NCBI GenBank assembly: GCA_041161475.1
Contig: JBEAUL010000076.1
Location: 1-10,174, forward strand
Length of the DNA: 10,174 nt
DNA from: JBEAUL01 sp041161475
Lineage (GTDB): Bacteria; Pseudomonadota; Gammaproteobacteria; UBA6186; Azoamicaceae
Direction: 5' to 3'
The notes below the pieces were generated by a model. It saw only the letters and a program-made list of their open reading frames with translations, did not search any database and was not told the origin of the DNA. Numbering within the stretch: the stretch's first letter is position 1; every line of letters starts with the position of its first letter. Made by a program: the position numbers and the translations under genes. Of the stretch, positions 1 to 6,521 are shown one piece after another.

Positions 1-42
1 CAAAAAAAGTATGCTGAGACACTGAGTAGGGTAAAAAAAAAT

Positions 43-1014
43 ATGGCGTCTATATCAGACTTTCCCAAACTCAAAAAACAAAAATACGGTGAATCAGCAG
101 ATGAGAATAGCTTATTGGACATGCGCATGCAGATAGCTACAACCATAACGTCTGTAGAGGCATTAAAAGAGCTGACAGAAGAAATATCTCAAGGTAAGCA
201 AGGAGAAAATATTTTAAGTGCTGATGAACAATACTCTATGGCAACTTTAGATAAAACAATTAAATATCTTGAATCTATGGATGAATACCTAAGGAAAAAC
301 TTATATGATAATACACCTAGCAGCATATTTGAGGAAGCTCTGAGTTATACCAAAGCTTTATTCTTAGAGCGAGGAACAATTCCTGCAATGAAATCAAAAA
401 ATTCAACCGATCCTTTTGTGGTAGTAGATTTTGATGCTGTACTAGAAAGTACTGTTAGGTTTGCTAGATTAGCAGAACCAGAAACATTTGGCACAGAGCT
501 TCAAGAAGTTTTGGACAATCACTTGTCATTACAAAGGCAAATTCTAACGCTAGATCCCTCTATTTACAGCACAGATATGCATGAAATGAACCGTGGTTTA
601 ATTGAAATTATTAATAATGTTACCGAGATTACTGAAGACACTATAAGAGGGCAGCGTGGCATGTCTTCAACAGAAGCGAAAACTTTAGTTAAGCTACTTG
701 AAAAACTTAATTCCCTGTACCCTTCAAAAGATCTAAGGGAAGATATAGATAAGATACAAAAAAACACTAATTTATCAGCAAAACAACTCCTAGAATCGTT
801 GATTAAAATAATTACAAACGCAATCAATAGCTGCAACAGTTACATAAAAGATAAAATTACAGCTATTCAATCAACCCAAATAAGTACTAAAAAAACATTT
901 TTAATCAGTGATCAAGTCTCAAAAAAGTCAAAAGAAACCCCTGAAGGATTTGAAGATATCCCTTTAGATGATGAAGAGATTAATATACCTAATAAAAAAG
1001 GACCTAAACAATAA
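43..1014 (+). CDS. Hypothetical helical protein with acidic C-terminal tail (323 aa)
   Basis: I do not recognise this protein. It has no signal peptide, membrane segment or known catalytic motif. It appears almost entirely alpha-helical and rich in Lys, Glu, Ile and Leu, with amphipathic stretches around residues 25-85 and 215-280. The last 30 residues are low-complexity: an acidic patch (EGFEDIPLDDEE) followed by a basic end (NKKGPKQ). The ATG at 43 follows a TAGGG at 27-31 and a run of nine A's, a plausible ribosome site. Base use differs from the core genes: 16 of 60 bases are G/C at 241-300 and 19 of 60 at 781-840, against 32 of 60 inside metG at 3481-3540. It converges on the DOT1-like gene with only 49 bp between the stops and no convincing terminator there. 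If the host has a type IVB secretion system, an effector role is conceivable because Glu-rich C-termini are common among Dot/Icm substrates. That is inference only. Confidence 0.72.
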   Translation: MASISDFPKLKKQKYGESADENSLLDMRMQIATTITSVEALKELTEEISQGKQGENILSADEQYSMATLDKTIKYLESMDEYLRKNLYDNTPSSIFEEALSYTKALFLERGTIPAMKSKNSTDPFVVVDFDAVLESTVRFARLAEPETFGTELQEVLDNHLSLQRQILTLDPSIYSTDMHEMNRGLIEIINNVTEITEDTIRGQRGMSSTEAKTLVKLLEKLNSLYPSKDLREDIDKIQKNTNLSAKQLLESLIKIITNAINSCNSYIKDKITAIQSTQISTKKTFLISDQVSKKSKETPEGFEDIPLDDEEINIPNKKGPKQ

Positions 1015-1063
1015 ATAGCTAATTTATATTTTTCAGTAATCCATCTGATAACTTCACCTTACT

Positions 1064-1702
1064 TTACTTTCGTGTGTACACATGGCACTTACTTAAGCTA
1101 ACCCAAGTTGCTTCTACGTCGATAATGGTATCGAGAGGAAGGGAGCAAGAAAGTGGCTTTAAGCTCATTACACAACGAATGGACGGTGTGTTGTCTATCA
1201 TTTCGGCGATTTTTGACATTAACTGCGTGCTATAACAAGTTGACCCCGCGTATACGATGGTTGTATCGCCCAGGTCACCCCTTAAAAAATTACCTTGGTA
1301 GAACTCTAATGCGCGCTTTCCGCCCATAAACAGATCGGGGGATTCTTCGCGCAAACGCTTCAATACTTGGGTGGAAGAAGCATAGCGTGCTTGTGATGCC
1401 TCAATACCGAAACAGCGCTTGGCAGGCGTGGCTAAAAAGGATTGCACAACCACTTTACCAACGCCAGAGCCCAAATCACAAAACACGTCTTCGGGGCCCA
1501 GTTTTGCATAATCTAGTAATCTGGCAATCCCTGGATAAGTGATTTCTCCATAAGTTAGATAAATATCTTCTTTTTCATTATCTTGTTTTTCATTTGGCTG
1601 ATAACTGATAAATCCAGAAATACCCTGGTACAAATTACGAATATATTCTTCGCACAGTTGGTTGAATTCATCTGCTTTTCCGGGACTTTGTGTAATCGAC
1701 AT
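1064..1702 (-). CDS. DOT1-like SAM-dependent methyltransferase (212 aa)
   Basis: This is a class I SAM methyltransferase that resembles the catalytic core of DOT1, the non-SET histone H3-K79 methyltransferase. Features in order: YGE at residues 51-53 (DOT1 D1 loop, YGET in human DOT1L), motif I DLGSGVGK at 76-83 (human DLGSGVGQ), acidic ribose-binding Glu in GIEAS at 101, GNFL at 137-140 (human GDFL), YAGSTCYS at 151-158 where DOT1L has the VNNFAF segment, and SLKPL at 180-184 (human SSKPF). The Asp of GDFL is Asn here and the NN pair is replaced by small/hydroxyl residues, so substrate specificity need not be histone. The protein is only the core, without the long N-terminal helical part or the DNA-binding tail of the eukaryotic enzyme. 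I chose the ATG at 1702, not the one at 1711, because AAGGA at 1716-1712 touches the upstream ATG but sits 9 nt from this one. The target is unknown: host histone, a bacterial DNA-binding protein or another protein. Confidence 0.82.
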   Translation of the reverse strand: MSITQSPGKADEFNQLCEEYIRNLYQGISGFISYQPNEKQDNEKEDIYLTYGEITYPGIARLLDYAKLGPEDVFCDLGSGVGKVVVQSFLATPAKRCFGIEASQARYASSTQVLKRLREESPDLFMGGKRALEFYQGNFLRGDLGDTTIVYAGSTCYSTQLMSKIAEMIDNTPSIRCVMSLKPLSCSLPLDTIIDVEATWVSLSKCHVYTRK

Positions 1703-1711
1703 AAAACGCAT

Positions 1712-1716
1712 TCCTT
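1712..1716 (-). promoter_or_regulatory. Shine-Dalgarno of the DOT1-like gene
   Basis: AAGGA on the minus strand lies directly against the ATG at 1711 (spacing 0) but 9 nt from the in-frame ATG at 1702. It therefore favours the shorter protein starting MSITQ. Confidence 0.55.
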
Positions 1717-1739
1717 TTAATATTCATCAACAGATCACA

Positions 1740-1777
1740 GGCGCAAACCATACCAAAGTATAGGTTGCGCCTTTTTT
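1740..1777 (+). terminator. Inverted repeat with T-run, terminator-like on the plus strand
   Basis: The arms 1740-1753 (GGCGCAAACCATAC) and 1758-1771 (GTATAGGTTGCGCC) pair at 12 of 14 positions, including an unbroken 7-bp GC-rich base, around a CAAA loop. Six T's follow at 1772-1777, so the structure reads as an intrinsic terminator only on the plus strand. Both flanking genes (dcd and the DOT1-like gene) are on the minus strand, where no U-run follows the stem. It either stops plus-strand transcripts, such as read-through from the gene at 43-1014, or is an operator, because it contains the -10 box of a minus-strand promoter. Confidence 0.6.
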
Positions 1778-1785
1778 AAACTCAA
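1757..1785 (-). promoter_or_regulatory. Putative sigma-70 promoter of the DOT1-like gene
   Basis: On the minus strand there is a -35 TTGAGT (1785-1780), a 17-bp spacer and a -10 TATACT (1762-1757), matching consensus at 4/6 and 5/6. Transcription would start near 1750, giving a leader of about 48 nt before the ATG at 1702. The -10 lies within the inverted repeat at 1740-1771, so a protein bound to that repeat would be well placed to control it. The DOT1-like gene may therefore be transcribed separately from dcd. Confidence 0.45.
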
Positions 1786-1787
1786 TG

Positions 1788-2354
1788 TTAAGCGACAGGT
1801 AAAGTTACCCCCACCTGCCCTTGATACTTGCCACCTCTATCACGATAAGAAGTGAGGCAGACCTCGTCTGATTCTAAAAACAGCATTTGGGCTACCCCTT
1901 CGTTTGCATATATTTTTGCAGGCAAGGGAGTTGTATTAGAAAACTCAAGGGTAACATGTCCTTCCCACTCAGGCTCTAAGGGCGTTACATTCACGATAAT
2001 GCCACAGCGTGCGTAGGTAGATTTACCCAAACAAATCGTGAGCACATTCCGGGGAATGCGAAAATACTCAACGGTTCGCGCCAAGGCAAACGAATTCGGT
2101 GGAATAATACAAACGTCTGATGTAATATCAACAAAACTATTTTCGTCAAACTGTTTTGGATCGACAATAGTAGAGTGAATATTTGTAAAAACCTTAAATT
2201 CATTTGCACAACGTACATCGTATCCATAACTAGAGGTACCGTAGGAAATGATCCGTTGGTTATTCTTATCCCGTACCTGACTGTCTACAAACGGCGTAAT
2301 CATTTGCCTCTCAACTGCCATGCGTTTAATCCATTGATCTGATTTTATGCTCAT
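1788..2354 (-). CDS. dcd: dCTP deaminase (188 aa)
   Basis: It deaminates dCTP to dUTP, feeding dUTPase and thymidylate synthesis, and acts in the cytoplasm as a trimer. The protein has the family signature GKSTYAR at residues 110-116, carrying the Ser and Arg that contact substrate. The catalytic Glu is in VTLEFSN at 137, following EPEWEGH. The segment IIPPNSFALARTVEYF is also typical. I start it at the ATG at 2354, giving MSIKSDQW, the usual N-terminus of the 188-residue proteobacterial form; GGAG at 2369-2366 lies 11 nt upstream. A GTG at 2366 overlapping the apbC stop would add four residues and is less likely. The gene follows apbC at once, so the two are probably co-transcribed and translationally coupled. 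The Ser/Arg/Glu set indicates the mono-functional deaminase, but the bifunctional deaminase/dUTPase cannot be excluded by eye. Confidence 0.95.
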   Translation of the reverse strand: MSIKSDQWIKRMAVERQMITPFVDSQVRDKNNQRIISYGTSSYGYDVRCANEFKVFTNIHSTIVDPKQFDENSFVDITSDVCIIPPNSFALARTVEYFRIPRNVLTICLGKSTYARCGIIVNVTPLEPEWEGHVTLEFSNTTPLPAKIYANEGVAQMLFLESDEVCLTSYRDRGGKYQGQVGVTLPVA

Positions 2355-2362
2355 CTTACTGA

Positions 2363-3256
2363 TCACTCCGTTTTACTGGGTATTCGATACTCTCTGGGCT
2401 TTTTTCCCAATTCGACCATTACTTTACTCGCAATATCGCGATATAACAAGGCAATTTCACTCTCTGGATTTGCCATCACCGTAGGAACACCTTTGTCTGC
2501 TGCAACTCTCACTGTTGTTGCCAAAGGTAATTGGCCTAAAAAAGGAAGCGAATACTGTTGACTCAGTTGCTCTCCCCCCGCTTCACCAAAAATAGGGACA
2601 TTATGCTGACAATGCGGACAAGTATAGGTACTCATATTTTCAATCACACCTAGCACAGCGATACCCACTTTTTGAAACATCGCCACGGCTTTTCGGGCAT
2701 CCAGCAAGGCTAAATCTTGAGGTGTTGTAACAATAATTGCCCCCGAAACCGGTATTTTTTGTGCCAAAGTGAGTTGAATATCGCCCGTTCCTGGTGGCAA
2801 ATCGACGATAAGATAATCGAGCTGTCCCCATGCTGTCTGGTTTAATAGTTGCAGTAAGGCACCGCTCACCATCGGCCCCCGCCAAATGGTTGGGGCGCTT
2901 GCATCAATTAAATATCCGATTGACATGGATTTTAATCCATAAGCGCTTAAGGGCTCAAATTGATTCTCTTTTACCGAAGGCTTGTCTGATTGAGCAAGAC
3001 CCAGTAGATGGGGCTGACTCGGCCCGTAAATATCTGCATCTAAAATACCGACCTTGGCACCCAACAACTGTAAACTGAAGGCCAGATTCACTGCGGTGGT
3101 CGATTTTCCTACCCCTCCTTTACCTGAACCCACAGCCAAAATATTTTTAATTCCCGGTAAGGGTTGCGTGCCTTTTTGCGTTGCGTGACTGTAGATAGGT
3201 GAAATGGGGCGATCGTTTGTTGTTTGTTGCATGGTACTGTCTTTATGTATAGTCAT
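2363..3256 (-). CDS. apbC: Mrp/ApbC Fe-S cluster carrier P-loop ATPase (297 aa)
   Basis: This is a cytoplasmic MinD/Mrp-family NTPase thought to carry and deliver Fe-S clusters to apo-proteins. Visible motifs are the deviant Walker A GKGGVGKST at residues 45-53, the DADIYGPS switch/A' segment at 73-80, the Walker B-like LIVDLPPGTGD at 149-159, and CPHC at 213-216, whose two cysteines bind the bridging cluster in the dimer. The protein is shorter than E. coli Mrp (about 370 aa) because it lacks the N-terminal MIP18/DUF59 domain, a common variant. The start is uncertain: ATG at 3256 (MTIHKD) or ATG at 3232 (MQQTTN). Neither has a clear Shine-Dalgarno, and the first 35 residues are unconserved linker. 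It is divergent from metG, as in E. coli, and heads an apbC-dcd operon. Nearby Fe-S proteins (the ferredoxin and Nth) are possible clients. Confidence 0.93.
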   Translation of the reverse strand: MTIHKDSTMQQTTNDRPISPIYSHATQKGTQPLPGIKNILAVGSGKGGVGKSTTAVNLAFSLQLLGAKVGILDADIYGPSQPHLLGLAQSDKPSVKENQFEPLSAYGLKSMSIGYLIDASAPTIWRGPMVSGALLQLLNQTAWGQLDYLIVDLPPGTGDIQLTLAQKIPVSGAIIVTTPQDLALLDARKAVAMFQKVGIAVLGVIENMSTYTCPHCQHNVPIFGEAGGEQLSQQYSLPFLGQLPLATTVRVAADKGVPTVMANPESEIALLYRDIASKVMVELGKKPREYRIPSKTE

Positions 3257-3268
3257 ATAATGAAAATT

Positions 3269-3297
3269 TTGTGTTTAAAGGGATTATTCGGCATAAT
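3269..3297 (+). promoter_or_regulatory. Putative metG promoter
   Basis: TTGTGT (3269-3274) and CATAAT (3292-3297) are separated by 17 bp, matching sigma-70 boxes at 3/6 and 5/6. They lie in the 94-bp gap between apbC and metG and leave a leader of about 45 nt. A reverse-strand TATTAT overlaps the -10 (3299-3294) and could serve apbC, but I see no good -35 for it. Confidence 0.35.
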
Positions 3298-3350
3298 AGG
3301 CGAGCAGATGACCCTTTGGTTTTTCCATTTTACCGTAAAAAGACAGCAAC

Positions 3351-5378
3351 ATGAAGCAGAAAAAAAATCGACATATTTTGGTAACCAGCGCTTTACCCTA
3401 CGCAAATGGCCCTCTCCATTTAGGCCATCTGGTTGAATTTATCCAAGCGGATATTTGGGTACGCTTTCAACGACTACAAGGCCATCAGTGCCTGTTTTTA
3501 TCGGGTGATGATGCCCACGGCACAACCACGATGCTCAATGCTGAAAAAATGCAGATATCGCCAGAAGACCTGATCAACCGTTATCATAGGGAGCGATTAC
3601 GCGATTTAGCCGATTTTAATATTGCGCTAGATACTTATTATACAAGTCACTCACCTGAAAACCAGCAACTGTCGAGTGATATTTACAAAAAATTGCGTGA
3701 CCGAGGCGATATCAAAACGGAAACCATTGAACAAGCCTTCGATCCCGTCAAATCCATTTTCCTACCGGACCGATATGTCAAAGGCACCTGCCCACAGTGT
3801 AAAACACCAGATCAATACGGTGATAATTGTGAGGCCTGTGGCGCTACTTATACCCCAGCAGATCTAATGGATGCGCGATCGGTTATTTCTGGTGCAGTAC
3901 CCATTAAGAAAGCATCCCTACACTACTTTTTTGAGCTGAGCCATTATGCTGACTTTTTAAAAGCATGGACAACCACAGTAGGACATCTACCAATCGCCCT
4001 TCAAAATAAGCTTGAAGAATGGTTTGCTGCTGGACTCCGCTCTTGGGATATTTCGAGAGATGCGCCCTACTTTGGTTTTGAAATTCCAGATGCACCCGGT
4101 AAATACTTCTATGTTTGGTTAGACGCGCCAATTGGTTACATGGCAAGCTTAAAGCATTTGTGTGCTAAACGACCTGAACTGTCGTTTGATGCTTATTGGT
4201 CCTTAAACAACGCAGAAAACAGTGAAGTCTATCATTTCATTGGAAAAGACATCGTCTATTTTCATGCATTATTCTGGCCAGCCATCTTAAAAGGCAGTGG
4301 TTACCGATTGCCCTCAGCCATTTTTGCCCACGGTTTTCTCACCGTAAATGGACAAAAAATGTCTAAATCTCGGGGTACTTTTATCACGGCTCGAGACTAT
4401 CTTGCGGTTGCTGACGCCGAATACTTGCGTTATTACTTGGCAAGCAAACTCACCGCTGGTATAGAAGACTTAGATTTCGGGATGGATGACTTTGTACAAC
4501 GTGTTAACAGCGATTTGGTCGGGAAGCTGGTGAATATCGCCAGTCGTACCGCAAAATTTATCAACCAGCTGTTCGACAATACCCTTTCTGCAACAATTGA
4601 CACCGCACTACTGGACAATTTTGTCGCAGCAGAATCCAGCATCGCTACTGCCTATGAAACCCGAGAATACCATCGCGCTATTCGTGAAATCATGAAATGG
4701 TGCGACAAAGCAAACCAGTATGTCGATGAAAATAAGCCCTGGATCTTGGTTAAATCACCCGACACGCTGACACAAGCACATATTGTCTGTAGCACCGCAT
4801 TGCACTTGTTCAAGGTATTGATGACGTACTTGCGTCCTGTACTGCCCACCTTAAGTGAGCGTGTTGCTGACTTCTTAAACAGCCAACTGGATTGGCATAC
4901 AATGGGTATACCGCTTGGCGCGCACACTATCCGCCCCTTTAGCCCCTTACTACAACGACTCGAACTTGAAAAGGTACAACATATGATGCCAAATACACCA
5001 GAAACAGAACCCACCTCCCCAACTGTAACGCCATCACAGGACACGACCACCATATCTATCGATGATGTGATGAAAGTAGATTTAAGAATTGCAAAAATTC
5101 TCACTGCCGAACATGTTCCAGACGCGGATAAACTGATTAAATTTCAATTAGACATTGGTGAAGAAAAACCAAGACAAGTTTTTGCAGGCATTAAAGCTGC
5201 ATATCCTAACCCAGAGGTATTGGTCGGCAAATTAACCGTTATGGTTGCCAATCTAGCCCCACGCAAAATGCGTTTTGGTCTTTCTGAAGGCATGGTATTA
5301 GCTGCTGGACCGGGTGGAAGCGACCTATGGATTTTAGAGCCACACGCAGGTGCACAACCAGGCATGAAGGTAAAATAA
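3351..5378 (+). CDS. metG: Methionyl-tRNA synthetase, MetG1 type with C-terminal tRNA-binding domain (675 aa)
   Basis: It charges tRNA-Met with methionine, supplying both initiation and elongation. The class I signature HLGH is at residues 23-26 within PYANGPLHLGH. The connective-peptide zinc knuckle has C147, C150, C160 and C163 (CPQC...CEAC), nearly identical to the E. coli knuckle. The catalytic KMSKS loop is at 336-340. An anticodon-binding helical domain follows at roughly 390-540. After a Pro/Thr-rich linker, a Trbp111/EMAPII OB-fold tRNA-binding and dimerisation domain covers about 568-675 and includes FGLSEGMVLAAG. The full length closely matches E. coli MetG (677 aa) and no key residue is missing. 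The ATG at 3351 gives the expected short N-terminus before the Rossmann fold, although no strong Shine-Dalgarno precedes it. Only 17 bp separate its stop from the ferredoxin gene, so the metG-ferredoxin-nth trio is probably one operon. Confidence 0.97.
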   Translation: MKQKKNRHILVTSALPYANGPLHLGHLVEFIQADIWVRFQRLQGHQCLFLSGDDAHGTTTMLNAEKMQISPEDLINRYHRERLRDLADFNIALDTYYTSHSPENQQLSSDIYKKLRDRGDIKTETIEQAFDPVKSIFLPDRYVKGTCPQCKTPDQYGDNCEACGATYTPADLMDARSVISGAVPIKKASLHYFFELSHYADFLKAWTTTVGHLPIALQNKLEEWFAAGLRSWDISRDAPYFGFEIPDAPGKYFYVWLDAPIGYMASLKHLCAKRPELSFDAYWSLNNAENSEVYHFIGKDIVYFHALFWPAILKGSGYRLPSAIFAHGFLTVNGQKMSKSRGTFITARDYLAVADAEYLRYYLASKLTAGIEDLDFGMDDFVQRVNSDLVGKLVNIASRTAKFINQLFDNTLSATIDTALLDNFVAAESSIATAYETREYHRAIREIMKWCDKANQYVDENKPWILVKSPDTLTQAHIVCSTALHLFKVLMTYLRPVLPTLSERVADFLNSQLDWHTMGIPLGAHTIRPFSPLLQRLELEKVQHMMPNTPETEPTSPTVTPSQDTTTISIDDVMKVDLRIAKILTAEHVPDADKLIKFQLDIGEEKPRQVFAGIKAAYPNPEVLVGKLTVMVANLAPRKMRFGLSEGMVLAAGPGGSDLWILEPHAGAQPGMKVK

Positions 5379-5395
5379 AGACGCGATCATATCAG

Positions 5396-5788
5396 ATGTT
5401 TACTGTTCAGATCCAAGAAGAAAACTGTGTTGGCTGTACAAAGTGCATCGCCGTTTGCCCCGTCGATGCCATTGTAGGCGCATCTGGTATGATGCATAGC
5501 GTTCTGACTGACGAATGTATTGGTTGTCGCTTATGTATCGATCCTTGCCCAATGGATTGCATTGAAATAGTGCCCCCAACACAGGAAAGTGCCCCTGTTG
5601 ACAAGCAGGCGCGCGCCACTAAAGCCAAAAAACGTGTCCAAGAACGTCTTGCGCGTTTAAGTCGTGAAAAACAATTATTGCTGTTACCTCCGATTACAAA
5701 AGAGACACAGACACAGATGCATCTGGACATTCAAGCGGCTTTAGCACGTGCAAATCAAAAACAAGCAACCACAGTCTATAAAGGCTAG
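5396..5788 (+). CDS. rnfB: Soluble 2x[4Fe-4S] ferredoxin, truncated RnfB/RsxB-type (130 aa)
   Basis: Two CxxCxxCxxxCP motifs, C11/C14/C17/C21 and C41/C44/C47/C51, bind two [4Fe-4S] clusters, so this is an electron carrier. The core (CVGCTKCIAVCPVDAIVG, then DPCP) closely matches the C-terminal half of E. coli RsxB/RnfB. The RnfB N-terminal membrane helix and the additional Fe-S domain with its four cysteines are absent, so the product should be cytoplasmic. The tail (about residues 66-130) is charged and Lys/Arg/Gln-rich. The ATG at 5396 places the first cluster near the N-terminus; an upstream in-frame start at 5327 would lie inside metG and add unconserved residues. It sits 17 bp after metG and 13 bp before nth. 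No rnfA, C, D, G or E is present between metG and nth, although E. coli has nth directly after the rsx operon. The electron partners are unknown, and the family name does not imply an Rnf pump here. Confidence 0.88.
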   Translation: MFTVQIQEENCVGCTKCIAVCPVDAIVGASGMMHSVLTDECIGCRLCIDPCPMDCIEIVPPTQESAPVDKQARATKAKKRVQERLARLSREKQLLLLPPITKETQTQMHLDIQAALARANQKQATTVYKG

Positions 5789-5801
5789 ACAAACCTTATT
5801 T

Positions 5802-6437
5802 ATGCAAGCAACAACCATTGAAACCCTTTTTTCACGCTTTGAGGCACTAAACCCAAATCCAGGGACTGAACTGATTTTCAAAACCCCTTTTGAACTGCTG
5901 ATTGCAGTGATGTTGTCTGCACAAGCCACGGACAGTGGGGTTAATCGGGCCACAGCGGTGCTGTTTGCAGTAGCCAATACCCCTGAAGCACTTCTATCTT
6001 TAGGCATTGAGGGTCTAAAACCCTATATTCAACGCATTAACCTCTATCCAACCAAAGCAAAACATATTATCAGTACTTGCGCACAACTGATCGCAGATCA
6101 TCAAGGACAAGTCCCAAATAATCGCTCGGCGCTCGAATCTTTACCTGGGGTTGGGCCTAAAACCGCCAGCGTTATCTTAAATACCTTGTTCGATCAAGCA
6201 ACCATTGCTGTAGATACACATGTCTTTAGAGTATCAAATCGCATGGGACTGTCCAACGGAAAAACACCGGCAATGGTTGAAAAGCAATTACACAAGGTGA
6301 TACCCCATCGTTTTAAAAAAAATGCACACCATTGGTTGGTATTACACGGCCGATATGTTTGTCGAGCAAAAAAACCACTCTGCAACAGCTGTCACATGGC
6401 TGATTTATGTGGCTATAAAGACAAAACCCATATTTAA
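5802..6437 (+). CDS. nth: Endonuclease III, DNA glycosylase/AP lyase (211 aa)
   Basis: This base-excision-repair enzyme removes oxidised pyrimidines (such as thymine glycol) and cuts at the abasic site. The helix-hairpin-helix LPGVGPKTA carries the catalytic Lys at residue 120, and the catalytic Asp is at 138 in VDTHVFRVSNR. The C-terminal [4Fe-4S] loop has C187, C194, C197 and C203 (C-x6-C-x2-C-x5-C). With the ATG at 5802 the protein is 211 aa and all of these residues carry the same numbers as in E. coli Nth, which supports this start. A GTG at 5748, overlapping the ferredoxin gene by 41 bp, would add 18 unconserved residues and is rejected. It is last in the metG-ferredoxin-nth cluster; the only hairpin after it (6458-6484) has no T-run, so termination is unclear. 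Confidence 0.96.
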   Translation: MQATTIETLFSRFEALNPNPGTELIFKTPFELLIAVMLSAQATDSGVNRATAVLFAVANTPEALLSLGIEGLKPYIQRINLYPTKAKHIISTCAQLIADHQGQVPNNRSALESLPGVGPKTASVILNTLFDQATIAVDTHVFRVSNRMGLSNGKTPAMVEKQLHKVIPHRFKKNAHHWLVLHGRYVCRAKKPLCNSCHMADLCGYKDKTHI

Positions 6438-6454
6438 CCCAAGCCCTTAAAATA

Positions 6455-6484
6455 TTGACAATAGGGGCAAAAACGGCCTATTGT
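6455..6484 (+). promoter_or_regulatory. Putative promoter of the art operon
   Basis: A perfect -35 TTGACA (6455-6460) is followed after 18 bp by TATTGT (6479-6484), a 4/6 match to the -10. The two arms of the inverted repeat at 6458-6484 overlap both boxes, so this promoter is likely to be repressible. A second candidate is the extended -10 TGTTATAAC at 6492-6500, which has no -35 and would give a very short leader to the ATG at 6522. Confidence 0.45.
6458..6484 (+). repeat. Perfect 8-bp inverted repeat, candidate operator
   Basis: ACAATAGG (6458-6465) and its exact reverse complement CCTATTGT (6477-6484) are separated by 11 bp, giving a centre-to-centre distance of 19 bp, close to two helical turns. 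One arm overlaps the -35 and the other overlaps the -10 of the candidate art promoter. It does not resemble the E. coli ARG box. With no T-run after it, it is a poor intrinsic terminator for nth, though it could form a hairpin in RNA. Confidence 0.5.
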
Positions 6485-6521
6485 ATAAGGCTGTTATAAC
6501 CATTAGTTAAGCTTCTATTTC

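Noticed and set aside
1012..1063. Bidirectional terminator between the two convergent genes
   Set aside because: There is only a weak AT-only self-complementary stretch around TAGCTA, with no stable stem in front of a T-run.
2355..2366. GTG start for dcd overlapping the apbC stop
   Set aside because: The family N-terminus MSIKSD starts at the ATG at 2354, which has GGAG 11 nt upstream.
4652..5104. 150-aa minus-strand ORF inside metG
   Set aside because: It is fully contained in the conserved metG frame and has no recognisable motif or ribosome site; its Ser/Val/Cys-rich composition is typical of an antisense shadow.
5327..5395. Longer in-frame start for the ferredoxin, inside the end of metG
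   Set aside because: It would overlap metG by 52 bp and add 23 unconserved residues before the first Cys motif; the ATG at 5396 fits the domain boundary.
5748..5801. GTG start for nth inside the ferredoxin gene
   Set aside because: The ATG at 5802 gives exactly 211 aa with K120, D138 and C187/194/197/203 numbered as in E. coli Nth.
6458..6484. Hairpin after nth as an intrinsic terminator
   Set aside because: The stem is perfect but no T-run follows, and it coincides with promoter boxes, so an operator reading is better.
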